A stretch of 64,000 nt of DNA from Candidatus Nitrotoga sp. LAW (GCA_003402315.1 QFXI01000010.1:40474-104473); one strand, 5' to 3'; shown: positions 36,586 through 45,837, counted from the stretch's first letter. Numbers and translations are program-made. The notes: generated by a model not told the origin, from the letters alone.

Positions 36586-37857
36586 TTAGGCTGAAGCGGC
36601 AATGCCTGTTTCCGTGTCGTAACTGTTTGCTGTCAGTTCCCAGTCACCATCTAATGCAATAAACCCCTCATTCTTTCCGGATGCAACAGCACGGTTGATA
36701 TGAGGGGCAATAACTTGAATCGGTATGACGTTCTCACTATAAAAAACCGGTTGAAATGAACCCGCAAGTGCAACCCCTAATCGCAGCGAATAAACACCAG
36801 GTAAAAACGGGAAGTTACGCACCTTGTAGCTCAAGGTGTAGATCCCTGGAGAGAGATTGCCAGGCGCGAGTTTGCCTAGACTTTGGCTGGTAGCTAGATA
36901 GAGAAAATCGGTTGTGTGAATGCCCAGTCCGAATATCGGTTCCGGGAGTATTTTTTTTACTTGATAGGTCACTTGAAATTCGATGTCCTCAAGGTGCTCG
37001 ATTGTTGAAACTGGTTGGCCAGCCATGTTGAAAACAGATACCGATTCGATTTTAATATCGCCACTGGATTCAGTGCGGCCTTTTGGAGTGGCGATTTTCG
37101 TACTCTGGATTTGTTTGTCGCTAGCATCAAAAAAAGCGTTACACACATCTTTTGATACCCCATCGAGTGCGATCATGCCGTGATCCATAAGTATAGTGCG
37201 AGAGCAAAGACGTTCTACTTGTCGGATATTGTGGCTGACCAGCAACACAGTTTTACCCTGCCTCCTGATTAAATCCTCCATCCGGTCAAAGCATTTTCGC
37301 TGAAACGCCAGATCCCCTACTGCCAGCACTTCATCCACGATTAAGATGTCCGACTCCACGCTGGTGGCGATGGAAAATCCCAGCCGCACCTGCATGCCAG
37401 AAGAGTAACGCTTGATCGGGGTATCGATGAACTCTTCCAGTTCGGCGAAGGCGACGATGTCGTCGAACTTACGCTTGATTTCTGCTTTGGAGATGCCGAG
37501 GATGGTGCCGTTGAGGAAGACGTTTTCGCGCCCGGTGAGGTCGGCCACCAATCCGGCACCAACTTCAATCAACGGCGCCACCTTGCCCTTGACCTGGATA
37601 TTGCCGCTTGAGGGTTTTGAAATGTTGGCCAGCAGCTTAAGTATCGTGCTCTTGCCTGCGCCGTTGTGGCCAATGATGCCGACGACTTCGCCTGGTTCAA
37701 TGCTGAAATTGACATCATCAAGAGCCTTGAACGGGGCGCGCTCTTCTGTCGGTTGCCCAGTGAGCCGCCGCCACTGGTTGAGCGCGGCGGTTTTTAAGCC
37801 CTGTATCTGGCCGAGCTGGTATTCTTTGGTGACGTGGTTGACTTCGATGATGGGCAT
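36586..37857 (-). CDS. wzt: Polysaccharide ABC exporter ATPase (Wzt) with C-terminal carbohydrate-binding-type domain, full copy
   Basis: The 423-residue protein carries Walker A GHNGAGKST at 63-71, the signature YSSGMQVRLG at 151-160 and Walker B ILIVDE at about 171-176. Residues 250-400 form a Wzt C-terminal domain of the kind that recognises the polymer end. It energises export of an undecaprenyl-linked glycan through Wzm. The permease gene is not adjacent: a toxin-antitoxin pair and a truncated second wzt copy lie between, so functional pairing with the permease at 38984-39803 is inferred. Confidence 0.93.
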   Translation of the reverse strand: MPIIEVNHVTKEYQLGQIQGLKTAALNQWRRLTGQPTEERAPFKALDDVNFSIEPGEVVGIIGHNGAGKSTILKLLANISKPSSGNIQVKGKVAPLIEVGAGLVADLTGRENVFLNGTILGISKAEIKRKFDDIVAFAELEEFIDTPIKRYSSGMQVRLGFSIATSVESDILIVDEVLAVGDLAFQRKCFDRMEDLIRRQGKTVLLVSHNIRQVERLCSRTILMDHGMIALDGVSKDVCNAFFDASDKQIQSTKIATPKGRTESSGDIKIESVSVFNMAGQPVSTIEHLEDIEFQVTYQVKKILPEPIFGLGIHTTDFLYLATSQSLGKLAPGNLSPGIYTLSYKVRNFPFLPGVYSLRLGVALAGSFQPVFYSENVIPIQVIAPHINRAVASGKNEGFIALDGDWELTANSYDTETGIAASA

Positions 37858-37903
37858 AGCGGTCAGTGATTATTAAATGGCGGATAGCGATTATTCAATT
37901 TAC

Positions 37904-38200
37904 TTAATTTGTGATACGTTTACGCCAATATCCTGGCTCGCGGTGAGTATGCATAAGCGAGATGATCAGTATGTAATCGATTTCAGCCGAGTAAAGCACT
38001 GCATAAGGAAAGACACGGGTAAGACATCGGCGAATATCCTCTTCAAGCACCGGCCAACGGTCAGGAGCTTCGATAATCTGCTGGATGACTTTTTCCACCG
38101 CCGCAATGAACCGAAGTTCCAAGCCAAACTGACACCCTGCGTAATAGCGAGCGGCATCTTCGTATTCGGCCAGTGCCTCTGGGTGGAACTCAAATCTCAT
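37904..38200 (-). CDS. RelE/ParE-family toxin
   Basis: The 98-residue protein begins MRFEFHPEALAEYEDAARYY and has the family ending of an aromatic-rich YAVLYSAEIDYILIISLMHTHREPGYW. ParE/RelE-type toxins either poison gyrase or cleave mRNA on the ribosome; sequence alone does not separate the two here. The start overlaps the antitoxin gene by ATGA, the usual order of antitoxin first. It sits between two copies of the wzt 5' half. Confidence 0.9.
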   Translation of the reverse strand: MRFEFHPEALAEYEDAARYYAGCQFGLELRFIAAVEKVIQQIIEAPDRWPVLEEDIRRCLTRVFPYAVLYSAEIDYILIISLMHTHREPGYWRKRITN

Positions 38201-38430
38201 CGCGAGACCGATTTCCGAACGTGATCCAGCGCCTCAAGACCCGGAATGGTTTTAACCAGGCCAGTCCTAACATTATCACGGCGGGCGCGCGCTTCAGCAA
38301 CCCAAAGCTGCCGTATATAGCCGTCCTCCAAGGGATCAAGGCTTTCAACAAGGCGATCAGCAAGTAAAGCCCGTGCTTCACTAGGAAGGGAAAGCGCTTC
38401 CTCAGCGATTTGTTCAATTGTGAGGCTCAT
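38197..38430 (-). CDS. Addiction-module antitoxin (TIGR02574-like)
   Basis: The 77-residue protein reads MSLTIEQIAEEALSLPSEARALLADRLVESLD, matching the addiction-module component family paired with RelE/ParE-type toxins. An AGGAG Shine-Dalgarno lies about 8 nt before the ATG, inside a short palindrome at 38434-38444 that may be an autoregulatory operator. It is translationally coupled to the toxin gene. Confidence 0.88.
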   Translation of the reverse strand: MSLTIEQIAEEALSLPSEARALLADRLVESLDPLEDGYIRQLWVAEARARRDNVRTGLVKTIPGLEALDHVRKSVSR

Positions 38431-38433
38431 TTT

Positions 38434-38444
38434 CAGGACTCCTG
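38434..38444. promoter_or_regulatory. Palindrome over the antitoxin ribosome-binding site, possible operator
   Basis: CAGGA-C-TCCTG is a perfect 5-bp-arm palindrome with a 1-nt centre. It contains the AGGAG Shine-Dalgarno of the antitoxin gene. Toxin-antitoxin operons are usually repressed by the antitoxin at a palindrome near the start, so it is a reasonable but unproven operator. Confidence 0.35.
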
Positions 38445-38501
38445 GGGGTTAGTGATGTAGGTCAATGGGGTTAATATAATACCAATTCTAGGTTTTCGCG
38501 G

Positions 38502-38981
38502 TTAAAGCCGCGCCTGCATGCCAGAAGAATAACACTTGATCGGAGTATCAATAAACTCTTCAAGTTCGGCGAAGGCGACGATGTCATAGAATTTGCGCTT
38601 AATTTCTGCTTTAGCGATGCCAAGGATGGCGCCGTTGAGGTAGATATTTTCGCGTCCGGTAAGATCGCCCACCAAGCCCGCACCCACTTCAATCAACGGC
38701 GCCACCTTGCCTTTAACCTGGATGCTGCCGCTCGAGGGGTTTGAAATGTTGGCCAGCAGTTTGAGCAGCGTGCTCTTGCCGGCACCGTTGTGGCCAATTA
38801 TGCCGACAACTTCGCCTGTCTCGATGCTGAAGTTGACATCGTCCAGCGCCTTGAACGGGGCGCGCTCTTCAATCGGCTGGCCGGTAAGCCGCCTCCACTG
38901 ATTAAATGCAGTGGTTTTCATGCTTTGCAATTGGCCAAGCTGGTATTCTTTGGTGACGTGGTTGACTTCAATGATAGGCAT
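38502..38981 (-). pseudogene. wzt': Truncated second copy of wzt (5' 159 codons)
   Basis: Starting at the ATG at 38981 the sequence encodes the same N terminus as the full wzt (MPIIEVNHVTKEYQLGQ), Walker A and the region up to YSSGMQARL, then meets TAA at 38502-38504. The Walker B motif and C-terminal domain are missing, so it cannot be an active ATPase. It is clearly diverged from the full copy by many synonymous and some amino-acid changes, so it is not a recent duplicate. In the current sequence it is read in frame with the upstream permease, giving one 433-codon frame (38502-39803). Confidence 0.85.
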
Positions 38982-38983
38982 GT

Positions 38984-39803
38984 TCAGATAACATCCGCGA
39001 AATAGGATTCCGCCCGTTTGAAAAACGGCGTAGCTTAATGGAAGTAGGATCGCAACCAAAATTATGCCGGGTACCATGGCTGTCAGATCGGGCGACTGGT
39101 TTCTCAGTACAACACTCTGAAACGCTTCAATGATGCCGGCCATAGGGTTCAGAGTATATAGGGTATAAAGCAGGTTCGACCACTCACCGGCAGCTTGTTG
39201 CTCCAAAAGTTTATCCTTCACCAGCTGCAATGGATAAATTACTGGGTATGCGTACATTAACAAGGAAAGCAGCACTGGTAGGGCTGTTCCCATATCCCGG
39301 TAGTAAACATTGAATGCTGCGCCGGCAAATGCGATGCTTAAGGCTGCCAGAATAGTGTAAAAAATGATGAAAGGTACCCATAGCATGTACATGCTGGGTA
39401 TAAATTGAAACCAAATCATGAGCCCGGCCAAGATGATAAAGTTGATGCCAAGCTCCACAAGCTTAGTGACGACTGCCGTTATGGGGAATATCTCGCGAGG
39501 GAAATAAATTTTTTTGATCAAGTTGGCATTGCCCACCACACTGCTTACGCCCTCCGAAGCAGATTCTTGAAAAAAAATCCAGGGGATGAGTGCAGCGAAG
39601 GTTAATAGAGGATAAGGGATGTTGCCACTGTCAATTCCGACGAAGCTCTTGACTAAGGTAAAGATCAGCATAAGGGTGAGGGGCTTTACTACAGCCCAGG
39701 CAATACCCAGATAAGCCTGTTTATATCGCAACGTGACGTTCTTCCATGCAAGTACAGTCAGCAGCTCGCGGTATTCGACAAGATTTTTTACTACGAAAAC
39801 CAT
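38984..39803 (-). CDS. wzm: ABC exporter permease (Wzm-like), with a 1-nt frameshift near its 3' end
   Basis: The first 262 codons encode a polysaccharide-type ABC-2 permease with six hydrophobic segments (LGIAWAVVKPLTLMLIFTLV, YMLWVPFIIFYTILAALSI, YAYPVIYPLQL). As sequenced, the frame continues past its natural end into the truncated wzt copy. If one base is removed from the run of five A at 39021-39025 (T on the coding strand), the coding strand reads VFKRAESYFADVI and stops with TGA at 38984-38986, just before the next ATG. That is the expected Wzm C terminus, about 272 residues. A sequencing error, a real indel or a programmed +1 shift are all possible. Confidence 0.85.
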
Positions 39804-40453
39804 ATGCTTTATTGCTCCTATTGCTCGGTTGATAGAATTCTAATTTGAATTGTTCCTATTTTGGATGTCGGTCTGACTAGCACTGAGTCGATTGCCCATA
39901 TATTCGGCAACACATAGCAAATCATAAATACATTGTTCAATCAGGCTTCAGAATTGCCCTTCTTCTTATTTATGGTGGGCTACAAGATTTCTATTGAAAA
40001 TACTCGTAATCATTAATTTATGAGTAAGCTCATTAATTTATGAGTAAGCTCATTTAATTTTTGTGATTAATTAATCAAACGAAAAATGAAAAAAAGTTTT
40101 TGATTTTAACATCTTAATAAAACCCGGGCTACTTAGGGTTTGTGGGTGCCCAGATATGGGAATGGTTCTTTTAAATTTTTACAGTAGCGTACTTTTATGA
40201 AGCTTGGATTAACAGCCTAAAAGAATGCTTGATTGACCTTTAAGGGTAAGTGCTGAAGGGTATCAAATGAATTTGATAGCGCTTGGGGTTTATTTCTTCC
40301 CCATATAGAATATTGATCAGACCAAGATATGATTGAACTTATCTACCAGCCAAGTTTAATAGCGACAGTACCTTCTGCTCAACCTCACATGGCCGTAACA
40401 ATGATATTGTCGAATACTGGTCCGTATGCATTACCCCTTTGGAGTTACTTTGA
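39804..40453. other. Long A/T-rich intergenic region between the exporter and the metalloprotease module
   Basis: About 650 bases with very low G+C and no convincing gene. It includes a perfect 20-bp tandem duplication at 40011-40050. Promoters for the minus-strand permease and the plus-strand protease operon must be here, since the two units diverge. GGAG lies about 9 nt before the start at 40454. No RNA gene or IS end is recognised. Confidence 0.55.
40011..40050. repeat. Perfect 20-bp tandem direct repeat, two units
   Basis: The unit CATTAATTTATGAGTAAGCT occurs twice in a row and a partial third unit starts at 40051 (CATTTAATTT). The repeat is in the non-coding region upstream of the protease module. 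It may be a simple slip duplication or a protein-binding site. Confidence 0.8.
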
Positions 40454-41035
40454 ATGCTAAATAAATTTCTTTTTGCCTATTTGCTCAGCCTGATAATTGC
40501 ACTGCCAGCACGGGCCATGAGTGTGTTACCACTTTACATGGATGAAATCGTTAACGACGCCGCTATCGCATTTCAAGGAAAAGCTCTTGAGGGCCACAGC
40601 GAACGTGATCCCCAAACAGGTTCAATTGTGACTTATTCCACCTTTGAAGTGCAGGAAGTTCTCAAGGGTGAAGTTGGGGCCACACATACCATTAAGCAAA
40701 TCGGCGGGAAGATACAGGAGGGAATAAATCAAATAACAGGCGTGCCTACTTTTACAGTCGGGGAGAGTTATATCCTTTTTCTGTACGGAGTTTCGGCATC
40801 TGGATTCTCAAGTCCTGTGGGTCTTGAGCAGGGGAAATTTAATATTATCCCGGTATCAAAGGGTTTTCATGTAACCAACGGCCGAGATTTCAAAGAAATG
40901 ACATTGGGAATTCCTGATCACTTGGTGCCTCCCTCAGCTCTAACCAAAATGCGGAAGGCACCGGGGCCTATTAAACGGCTTGATCTTGATGAATTTAAAC
41001 AGCTTGTGCGTCAGCAAAGGGGAACCGCTAAATGA
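40454..41035 (+). CDS. Secreted protein of unknown function, partner of the metalloprotease
   Basis: A 193-residue protein with a signal peptide (FLFAYLLSLIIALPARA). The mature part has VQEVLKGEVG, KQIGGK and VGESYILFLYG, a beta-rich pattern seen in small secreted proteins found next to matrixin-type proteases. The gene ends in ATGA overlapping the protease start, so the two products are probably made in equal amounts. It could be an inhibitor, a chaperone or a co-exported substrate; nothing in the sequence decides. I do not assign a named family. Confidence 0.75.
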   Translation: MLNKFLFAYLLSLIIALPARAMSVLPLYMDEIVNDAAIAFQGKALEGHSERDPQTGSIVTYSTFEVQEVLKGEVGATHTIKQIGGKIQEGINQITGVPTFTVGESYILFLYGVSASGFSSPVGLEQGKFNIIPVSKGFHVTNGRDFKEMTLGIPDHLVPPSALTKMRKAPGPIKRLDLDEFKQLVRQQRGTAK

Positions 41036-42879
41036 TATGCCTGAGAATCATGCACGGGTTTATAGCTGGGGCGTTAATCACGTTTGCGGCTTCTACGTTT
41101 GCTGGTGGCCCTTTAGTGGTTTGTTATCAACTCGCTACTAAATACCCAGGTGCAGGCAACGTATCGCTTAACTATGATCAAGGAACTCTTGGTTCCCGGA
41201 CTAAAGAGCAAGCAGATGCATTGGTCACAGAGGCTGTCTCCCTATGGACTAATGTAGCGACATCAACAGTAATGCTTTCACGCGGGCCAGATCTTTCTGT
41301 GGACGTTACCTCCAGTAATTATTCGGCCTACTTGTATAACTTCTCGGATGGGTTGAATCCCGTCATTTATGATACCGATGGCTCCATTATTGATTCCATG
41401 TTCGGTGTGGGGGCAAAAAATAGCGTCCTGGGGTTTGCTGGTTCAGCTTGGAATAATAACGGTACGCAGTGCGCATACGTGGAAGGCCGAGCTGTGATCA
41501 ATGGCTACGTATCGGTAAGTGATACGACTATGAAAGTCGTACTTGCCCATGAAACTGGCCACTTGATCGGGTTGGATCACACCCAATTAGATAATTCACA
41601 AGGACTGGTGAATTCAAATTATCCATTAATGTATCCCATTGCCTACCGGGGCTTGACTTCTCTCCACGAAGACGACACTGCCGCAGTCAGTGCCCTTTAC
41701 CCCACCGCAACAGTAGCTAGTGTATATGGCCAGCTTACCGGAGTATTTACCCAAGCCAACGGCACGCCTATCCGTGGCGCTAATATTTGGGCTAAAGATA
41801 TAAACACCAATAAAGTATTTAGTTCTGTATCAGACTATCTTGGCCAAAATACCGGCTACTTTAAATTTATCCTACTCCCCGGCATCTACACACTGCACGC
41901 CGAAGTAATTCATACAGGATTTACTTCTGGTTCCAGTGTCGGCCCCTATTCGGAAACATCCACAGATCTTTCTTTTCAGCCACCACTTTATAATAACGGC
42001 GTGGCGATAGCTCCGGTGGTTTTCGGAGGAGGAGCGCCGACGCAGCTTGTTATCGCGGCTGGTTGTGCTTCTTCGGCTATTTTTAAGATGGATGGAACTG
42101 GATCGGTCGGGGGGAATTGTGGTGCAGACAATTTGTCACCTACTTTACCTACTGGGCTTTCTGCAACACCCATTAGTTCTGCTCAGATAAACCTAAGCTG
42201 GGTGGCCTCAACGGACAATGTGGGCGTAACTAGCTACAAAGTTTTTCGTGGGGGCACTTTAGTTGGAAGCCCCGCTACAACGAGCTTTAACGATACGGGT
42301 TTAACTGCCTCGACCAGTTATAGCTACACAGTAGCGGCGTGTGATGCTGCAAACAACTGCTCAGCGCAGTCAAATCCCGTTTCGGCGATGACGATGCCCA
42401 CAACCACGAGTAGCAACATTGCGCTCGCTAGCGTCGGGGCGATTGCTTCAGCGTCAAGTATCTATAGCAGCGCTTATCCGGTGGAGGCGGTCAATAATAA
42501 CCAGCGTAGTGGTGTCAATTGGGCCAATGGAGGGGGCTGGAATGATGCAACAATCAATACGCAACCCGACTGGGTGCAAATCAATTTCAATGGCACGAAA
42601 ACGATTGATCGTGTGGTGGTCTATACGATTCAGGACAATTACACTAGTCCGATCGAACCTACTAATTCGTTAACCTTTAACACTTATGGCGTAACTGGCT
42701 TTACCGTCCAAGGATGGAATGGATCGACCTGGATTACTCTTGCTACGGTAAGTGGAAATAATCTGGTCAAACGGACAGTAAACTTCGCTGCGTTCACCAC
42801 TGATCGGATTCGCGTAAACGTCACCAGCGTGCTCGCTGGCTACTCCCGAATTGTCGAAATCGAGGCATGGGGTAATTAA
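41032..42879 (+). CDS. Secreted M10-type (matrixin) metalloprotease with FN3 and F5/8-type C domains
   Basis: The 615-residue protein has a signal peptide and then a metzincin catalytic domain with the zinc motif HETGHLIGLDH at 173-183 and a Met-turn near residue 200 (YPLMYP). Residues about 230-300 look like a carboxypeptidase-regulatory-like beta sandwich, 372-455 is a fibronectin type III domain, and 461-614 is a discoidin (F5/8 type C)-like domain, expected to bind glycans. The layout suggests a secreted protease held at a polysaccharide surface. No sorting tag such as PEP-CTERM is visible at the C terminus (IEAWGN). Confidence 0.88.
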   Translation: MICLRIMHGFIAGALITFAASTFAGGPLVVCYQLATKYPGAGNVSLNYDQGTLGSRTKEQADALVTEAVSLWTNVATSTVMLSRGPDLSVDVTSSNYSAYLYNFSDGLNPVIYDTDGSIIDSMFGVGAKNSVLGFAGSAWNNNGTQCAYVEGRAVINGYVSVSDTTMKVVLAHETGHLIGLDHTQLDNSQGLVNSNYPLMYPIAYRGLTSLHEDDTAAVSALYPTATVASVYGQLTGVFTQANGTPIRGANIWAKDINTNKVFSSVSDYLGQNTGYFKFILLPGIYTLHAEVIHTGFTSGSSVGPYSETSTDLSFQPPLYNNGVAIAPVVFGGGAPTQLVIAAGCASSAIFKMDGTGSVGGNCGADNLSPTLPTGLSATPISSAQINLSWVASTDNVGVTSYKVFRGGTLVGSPATTSFNDTGLTASTSYSYTVAACDAANNCSAQSNPVSAMTMPTTTSSNIALASVGAIASASSIYSSAYPVEAVNNNQRSGVNWANGGGWNDATINTQPDWVQINFNGTKTIDRVVVYTIQDNYTSPIEPTNSLTFNTYGVTGFTVQGWNGSTWITLATVSGNNLVKRTVNFAAFTTDRIRVNVTSVLAGYSRIVEIEAWGN

Positions 42880-42929
42880 GTAAATTAATCTAGTTGGCTT
42901 ATTTCAATAGCAGGTTCTTGGTTATTTCG

Positions 42930-43263
<334 letters not shown>

Positions 43264-43345
43264 AGCGATATTTCATTTTTGCCTCCACCAATCAATAATC
43301 AAATAGGGTCAGACATTCTTCAGCACGTCCAGGATGAACGGATGT

Positions 43346-44116
43346 TTAGCAGATTATTTCCTCTAGCCGAATTTTTCGCTCAGACAATTCTTGTAGCAGC
43401 TGTTCCGCCAAATCGCCCAAGGGATTACCCCCTCTCAACTCAGCTCTTTCAATTGTGGTTTTAAGTTTATAAATATCCGATTGTTTTTTTTCATACAATT
43501 CTTGCTGAATTTCATCCATGCGGCGACGTAATTGCCCAGTACGGCGGATAGTTTTCAAGACCCTTAATTCCACACCCTGATCAGCAATTTCTTCCGGATC
43601 TTCAATCTCCTGCATCCGGGGATCCTGAATGAACTCCAGCACCAGTTTTTCAATAGCCTGCTGGTCACCGCGCTCATAGGCAAGGTTTACTTTTATCATT
43701 AATCCGTGGCGGCGCAAGCGCTCGGGTTCTGTGGTGGCACGGTCGGGGTGCATCATCATGGCGGCGCGCCGGAATGCCTGTTTAAGTTGCGGCGTAATAA
43801 CCAACGGTGGAGGTGGCTGAGCCTCTATCAAACCCGCTTCTTCGGCTGACTTTCTGGCTTGCTCCTGCGCTGCTTGTGCATGGACTTGGGCATCCGCATC
43901 ATCGGGAGAGAGTCCCGCCTGTGCGTTAGCAATTTGCGCGTCCAGCTCATCTAGTTGAGCGTAAAATCGCCCAACCATTTCATAATAACGGCGCTGGAAC
44001 TGTGCTGTTTCTGCTTTGGCTGTTTCCAGTTCTAATTCAGCCGAAATAACCTGCTCTGCAAGCTTAACCTGATCACCCACCAAACGGGTAAGCTCCTGAT
44101 CTAAAGTGGGCTTCAT
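43346..44116 (-). CDS. J-domain-like protein with N-terminal coiled coil
   Basis: The 256-residue protein starts with a long Glu/Ala/Gln-rich coiled-coil-like region (residues 5-100). A J-domain core follows: ITPQLKQAFRRAAMMMHPDRA, with the HPD tripeptide at 123-125 and LMIKVNLAYERGD after it. A second charged helical stretch ends the protein. HPD is required for stimulating Hsp70 ATPase, so it may be a DnaK co-chaperone; the rest of the protein is not DnaJ-like. Its start overlaps the stop of the Sel1-repeat gene by ATGA, so the two probably act together. Confidence 0.8.
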   Translation of the reverse strand: MKPTLDQELTRLVGDQVKLAEQVISAELELETAKAETAQFQRRYYEMVGRFYAQLDELDAQIANAQAGLSPDDADAQVHAQAAQEQARKSAEEAGLIEAQPPPPLVITPQLKQAFRRAAMMMHPDRATTEPERLRRHGLMIKVNLAYERGDQQAIEKLVLEFIQDPRMQEIEDPEEIADQGVELRVLKTIRRTGQLRRRMDEIQQELYEKKQSDIYKLKTTIERAELRGGNPLGDLAEQLLQELSERKIRLEEIIC

Positions 44117-45837
44117 TCTGGTTCTTTCCAGCTGAGCGTGAATTCATTAAGCCGCTCCCACGCAGCGGGATCAATTTGCTTTTTATTGCTGATCCCGAGT
44201 CCCTTCAATTGCTCCAGCGCCCTCGTATCACCTTGCTGTCCGGCCTTGCGATACCAAGACGCCGCCTGCTGGTCATCCTGCGTCACACCCTGGCCATTGT
44301 GGTACATCAATCCCAAACTGAATTGCGCTTCCGCATGTCCCTGCTCTGCAGCTTTGTGGTACCAAGATGCCGCCTGCTGATCGTCCTGTATAACGCCCTG
44401 GCCGTTGCCGTACATAATGCCTAGCGTGTATTGCGCCCGCATATCTCCCTGCTCTGCAGCCTTTAGAAACCAAAATACAGCCTGTGGGTCGTCTTGGGTA
44501 ACCCCCAACCCGTTATTGTATAAAAACCCTAAATTTAATTGGGCCGAAGCATGCTTCTGTTCTGCGGCTTTGTTATACCAGGACACAGCCTGCTGGTAAT
44601 CCTGGGTAACGCCTTGGCCTTTTTCATACAAAAATCCCAGATTAAATTGCGCCTCCGCGTGCCCCTGTTCTGCAGCTTTACCATACCAGAAGGCAGCCTG
44701 TTGATAGTCCTGAAGCACACCCAGACCTTTGTTGAACGAGGTTCCTATTGCATATTGCGCCCGCACATGTCCCTGCTTTGCGGCTTTCAGATGCCAAAAC
44801 GCGGCCTGCTGATAATCCTGTGTAACGCCTTGGCCTTTGCTGTACATAATGCCAAGTTCGTATTGCGCCCGCGCATGCCCCTGCTCTGCAGCCTTCATAT
44901 ACCAAAATTTGGCCTGATCGTGATCTTGCCCAACCAATTGGCCGCTGTGGTACATGGCTGCCAAATTAAATTGCGCCCGGGCGAATCCCTGCCCTGCGGC
45001 TTTGCGATACCAGGACGAAGCCAGCTCGTAATCCTGTGTGATGCCTTGGCCATTTTCGTACATATATCCGAGAGCTTGTTGCGCCCATGCATTTCCTTGT
45101 TCTGCACCCATGCGATACCAAAACATAGCCTGCCCATAGTCCTGCATAACCCCTTGCCCGTTGTAGTGCATAACACCTAGCGCATATTGTGCCCGCGTAT
45201 GGCCTTGTTCTGCGGCCTTGAGATACCAAGACATTGCCTGCCGGTAATCCTGTATCACGCCCTGCCCGTTGTAATACATGGCTCCCAGATTATATTGGGC
45301 CTGCTCAAGCCCAGCTTCTGCCGCCTTCTGATACCAATAGAGCGCCTGCCCATAGTCTGTCCCGGCCACTTCGCCAAGCCAATACAGCCTACCCAAGTCA
45401 TTCCATATTTCAGGGTCATTTTCATTTTGATTGGCTATACACCAATCAAAAGCCAGCTTTGCGTAATGCTGGGCGTGTTCCTTGTGAACGGGAAAGCTCC
45501 GCCCACCATTATGAAGAAGCGATAAGGGGAAATAGGCTTTGCCATATTGCTTATCCGCCAACTGCTTGAAGGCATCCAAGGCATCTTTCAGATCATCTAA
45601 ATCACTACGTGTCCAGACGATACCAAAGCCTGATTTATCGCCAAGCTCTGTAATATGGTTATAGGCATCCCGCGCTTGGCGATAAAGCGCGTCGAGGTCT
45701 TCTGCCAGTGTCGGATCTTGGCTACTCATAATTGCCGCCATTCCTCGCGCGACAAGACTACCGTGTTGCCCTGTATGCACCACGACTTCCTGTGTAGTTA
45801 CTTTGGCTGGAAGATTTGTTCGTTCGGTCATAAACAT
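44113..45837 (-). CDS. Sel1-like repeat protein (about eleven repeats), cytoplasmic
   Basis: The 574-residue protein has no signal peptide. After about 145 residues it carries around eleven near-perfect 36-residue Sel1 units with the core AQYxLGxMYxNGQGVxQDYxQAxxWYxKAAEQG. The repeats form an alpha-solenoid that binds protein partners. A second ATG three codons down (45831) is possible. The downstream gene, overlapping by 4 bp, encodes the J-domain protein, which suggests a scaffold/chaperone pair. The repeats are also highly similar at DNA level, so repeat number may vary between strains. Confidence 0.9.
   Translation of the reverse strand: MFMTERTNLPAKVTTQEVVVHTGQHGSLVARGMAAIMSSQDPTLAEDLDALYRQARDAYNHITELGDKSGFGIVWTRSDLDDLKDALDAFKQLADKQYGKAYFPLSLLHNGGRSFPVHKEHAQHYAKLAFDWCIANQNENDPEIWNDLGRLYWLGEVAGTDYGQALYWYQKAAEAGLEQAQYNLGAMYYNGQGVIQDYRQAMSWYLKAAEQGHTRAQYALGVMHYNGQGVMQDYGQAMFWYRMGAEQGNAWAQQALGYMYENGQGITQDYELASSWYRKAAGQGFARAQFNLAAMYHSGQLVGQDHDQAKFWYMKAAEQGHARAQYELGIMYSKGQGVTQDYQQAAFWHLKAAKQGHVRAQYAIGTSFNKGLGVLQDYQQAAFWYGKAAEQGHAEAQFNLGFLYEKGQGVTQDYQQAVSWYNKAAEQKHASAQLNLGFLYNNGLGVTQDDPQAVFWFLKAAEQGDMRAQYTLGIMYGNGQGVIQDDQQAASWYHKAAEQGHAEAQFSLGLMYHNGQGVTQDDQQAASWYRKAGQQGDTRALEQLKGLGISNKKQIDPAAWERLNEFTLSWKEPE

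Noticed and set aside
38495..38513. CGCGG...CCGCG hairpin at the truncated wzt stop as a terminator
   Set aside because: Only a 5-bp stem and no T tract on either strand.
38502..39803. Genuine Wzm-Wzt fusion protein
   Set aside because: The natural Wzm ending appears when one base of a homopolymer is removed, and the fused ATPase lacks Walker B and the C-terminal domain.
40011..40060. Short tandem repeat considered as a CRISPR array
   Set aside because: The units are directly adjacent with no spacers and only two complete copies.
44138..45569. Several plus-strand open frames of 60-213 codons opposite the Sel1-repeat gene
   Set aside because: They mirror the repeated minus-strand coding sequence; the period follows the 36-codon Sel1 unit, and none has a recognisable domain or ribosome site.
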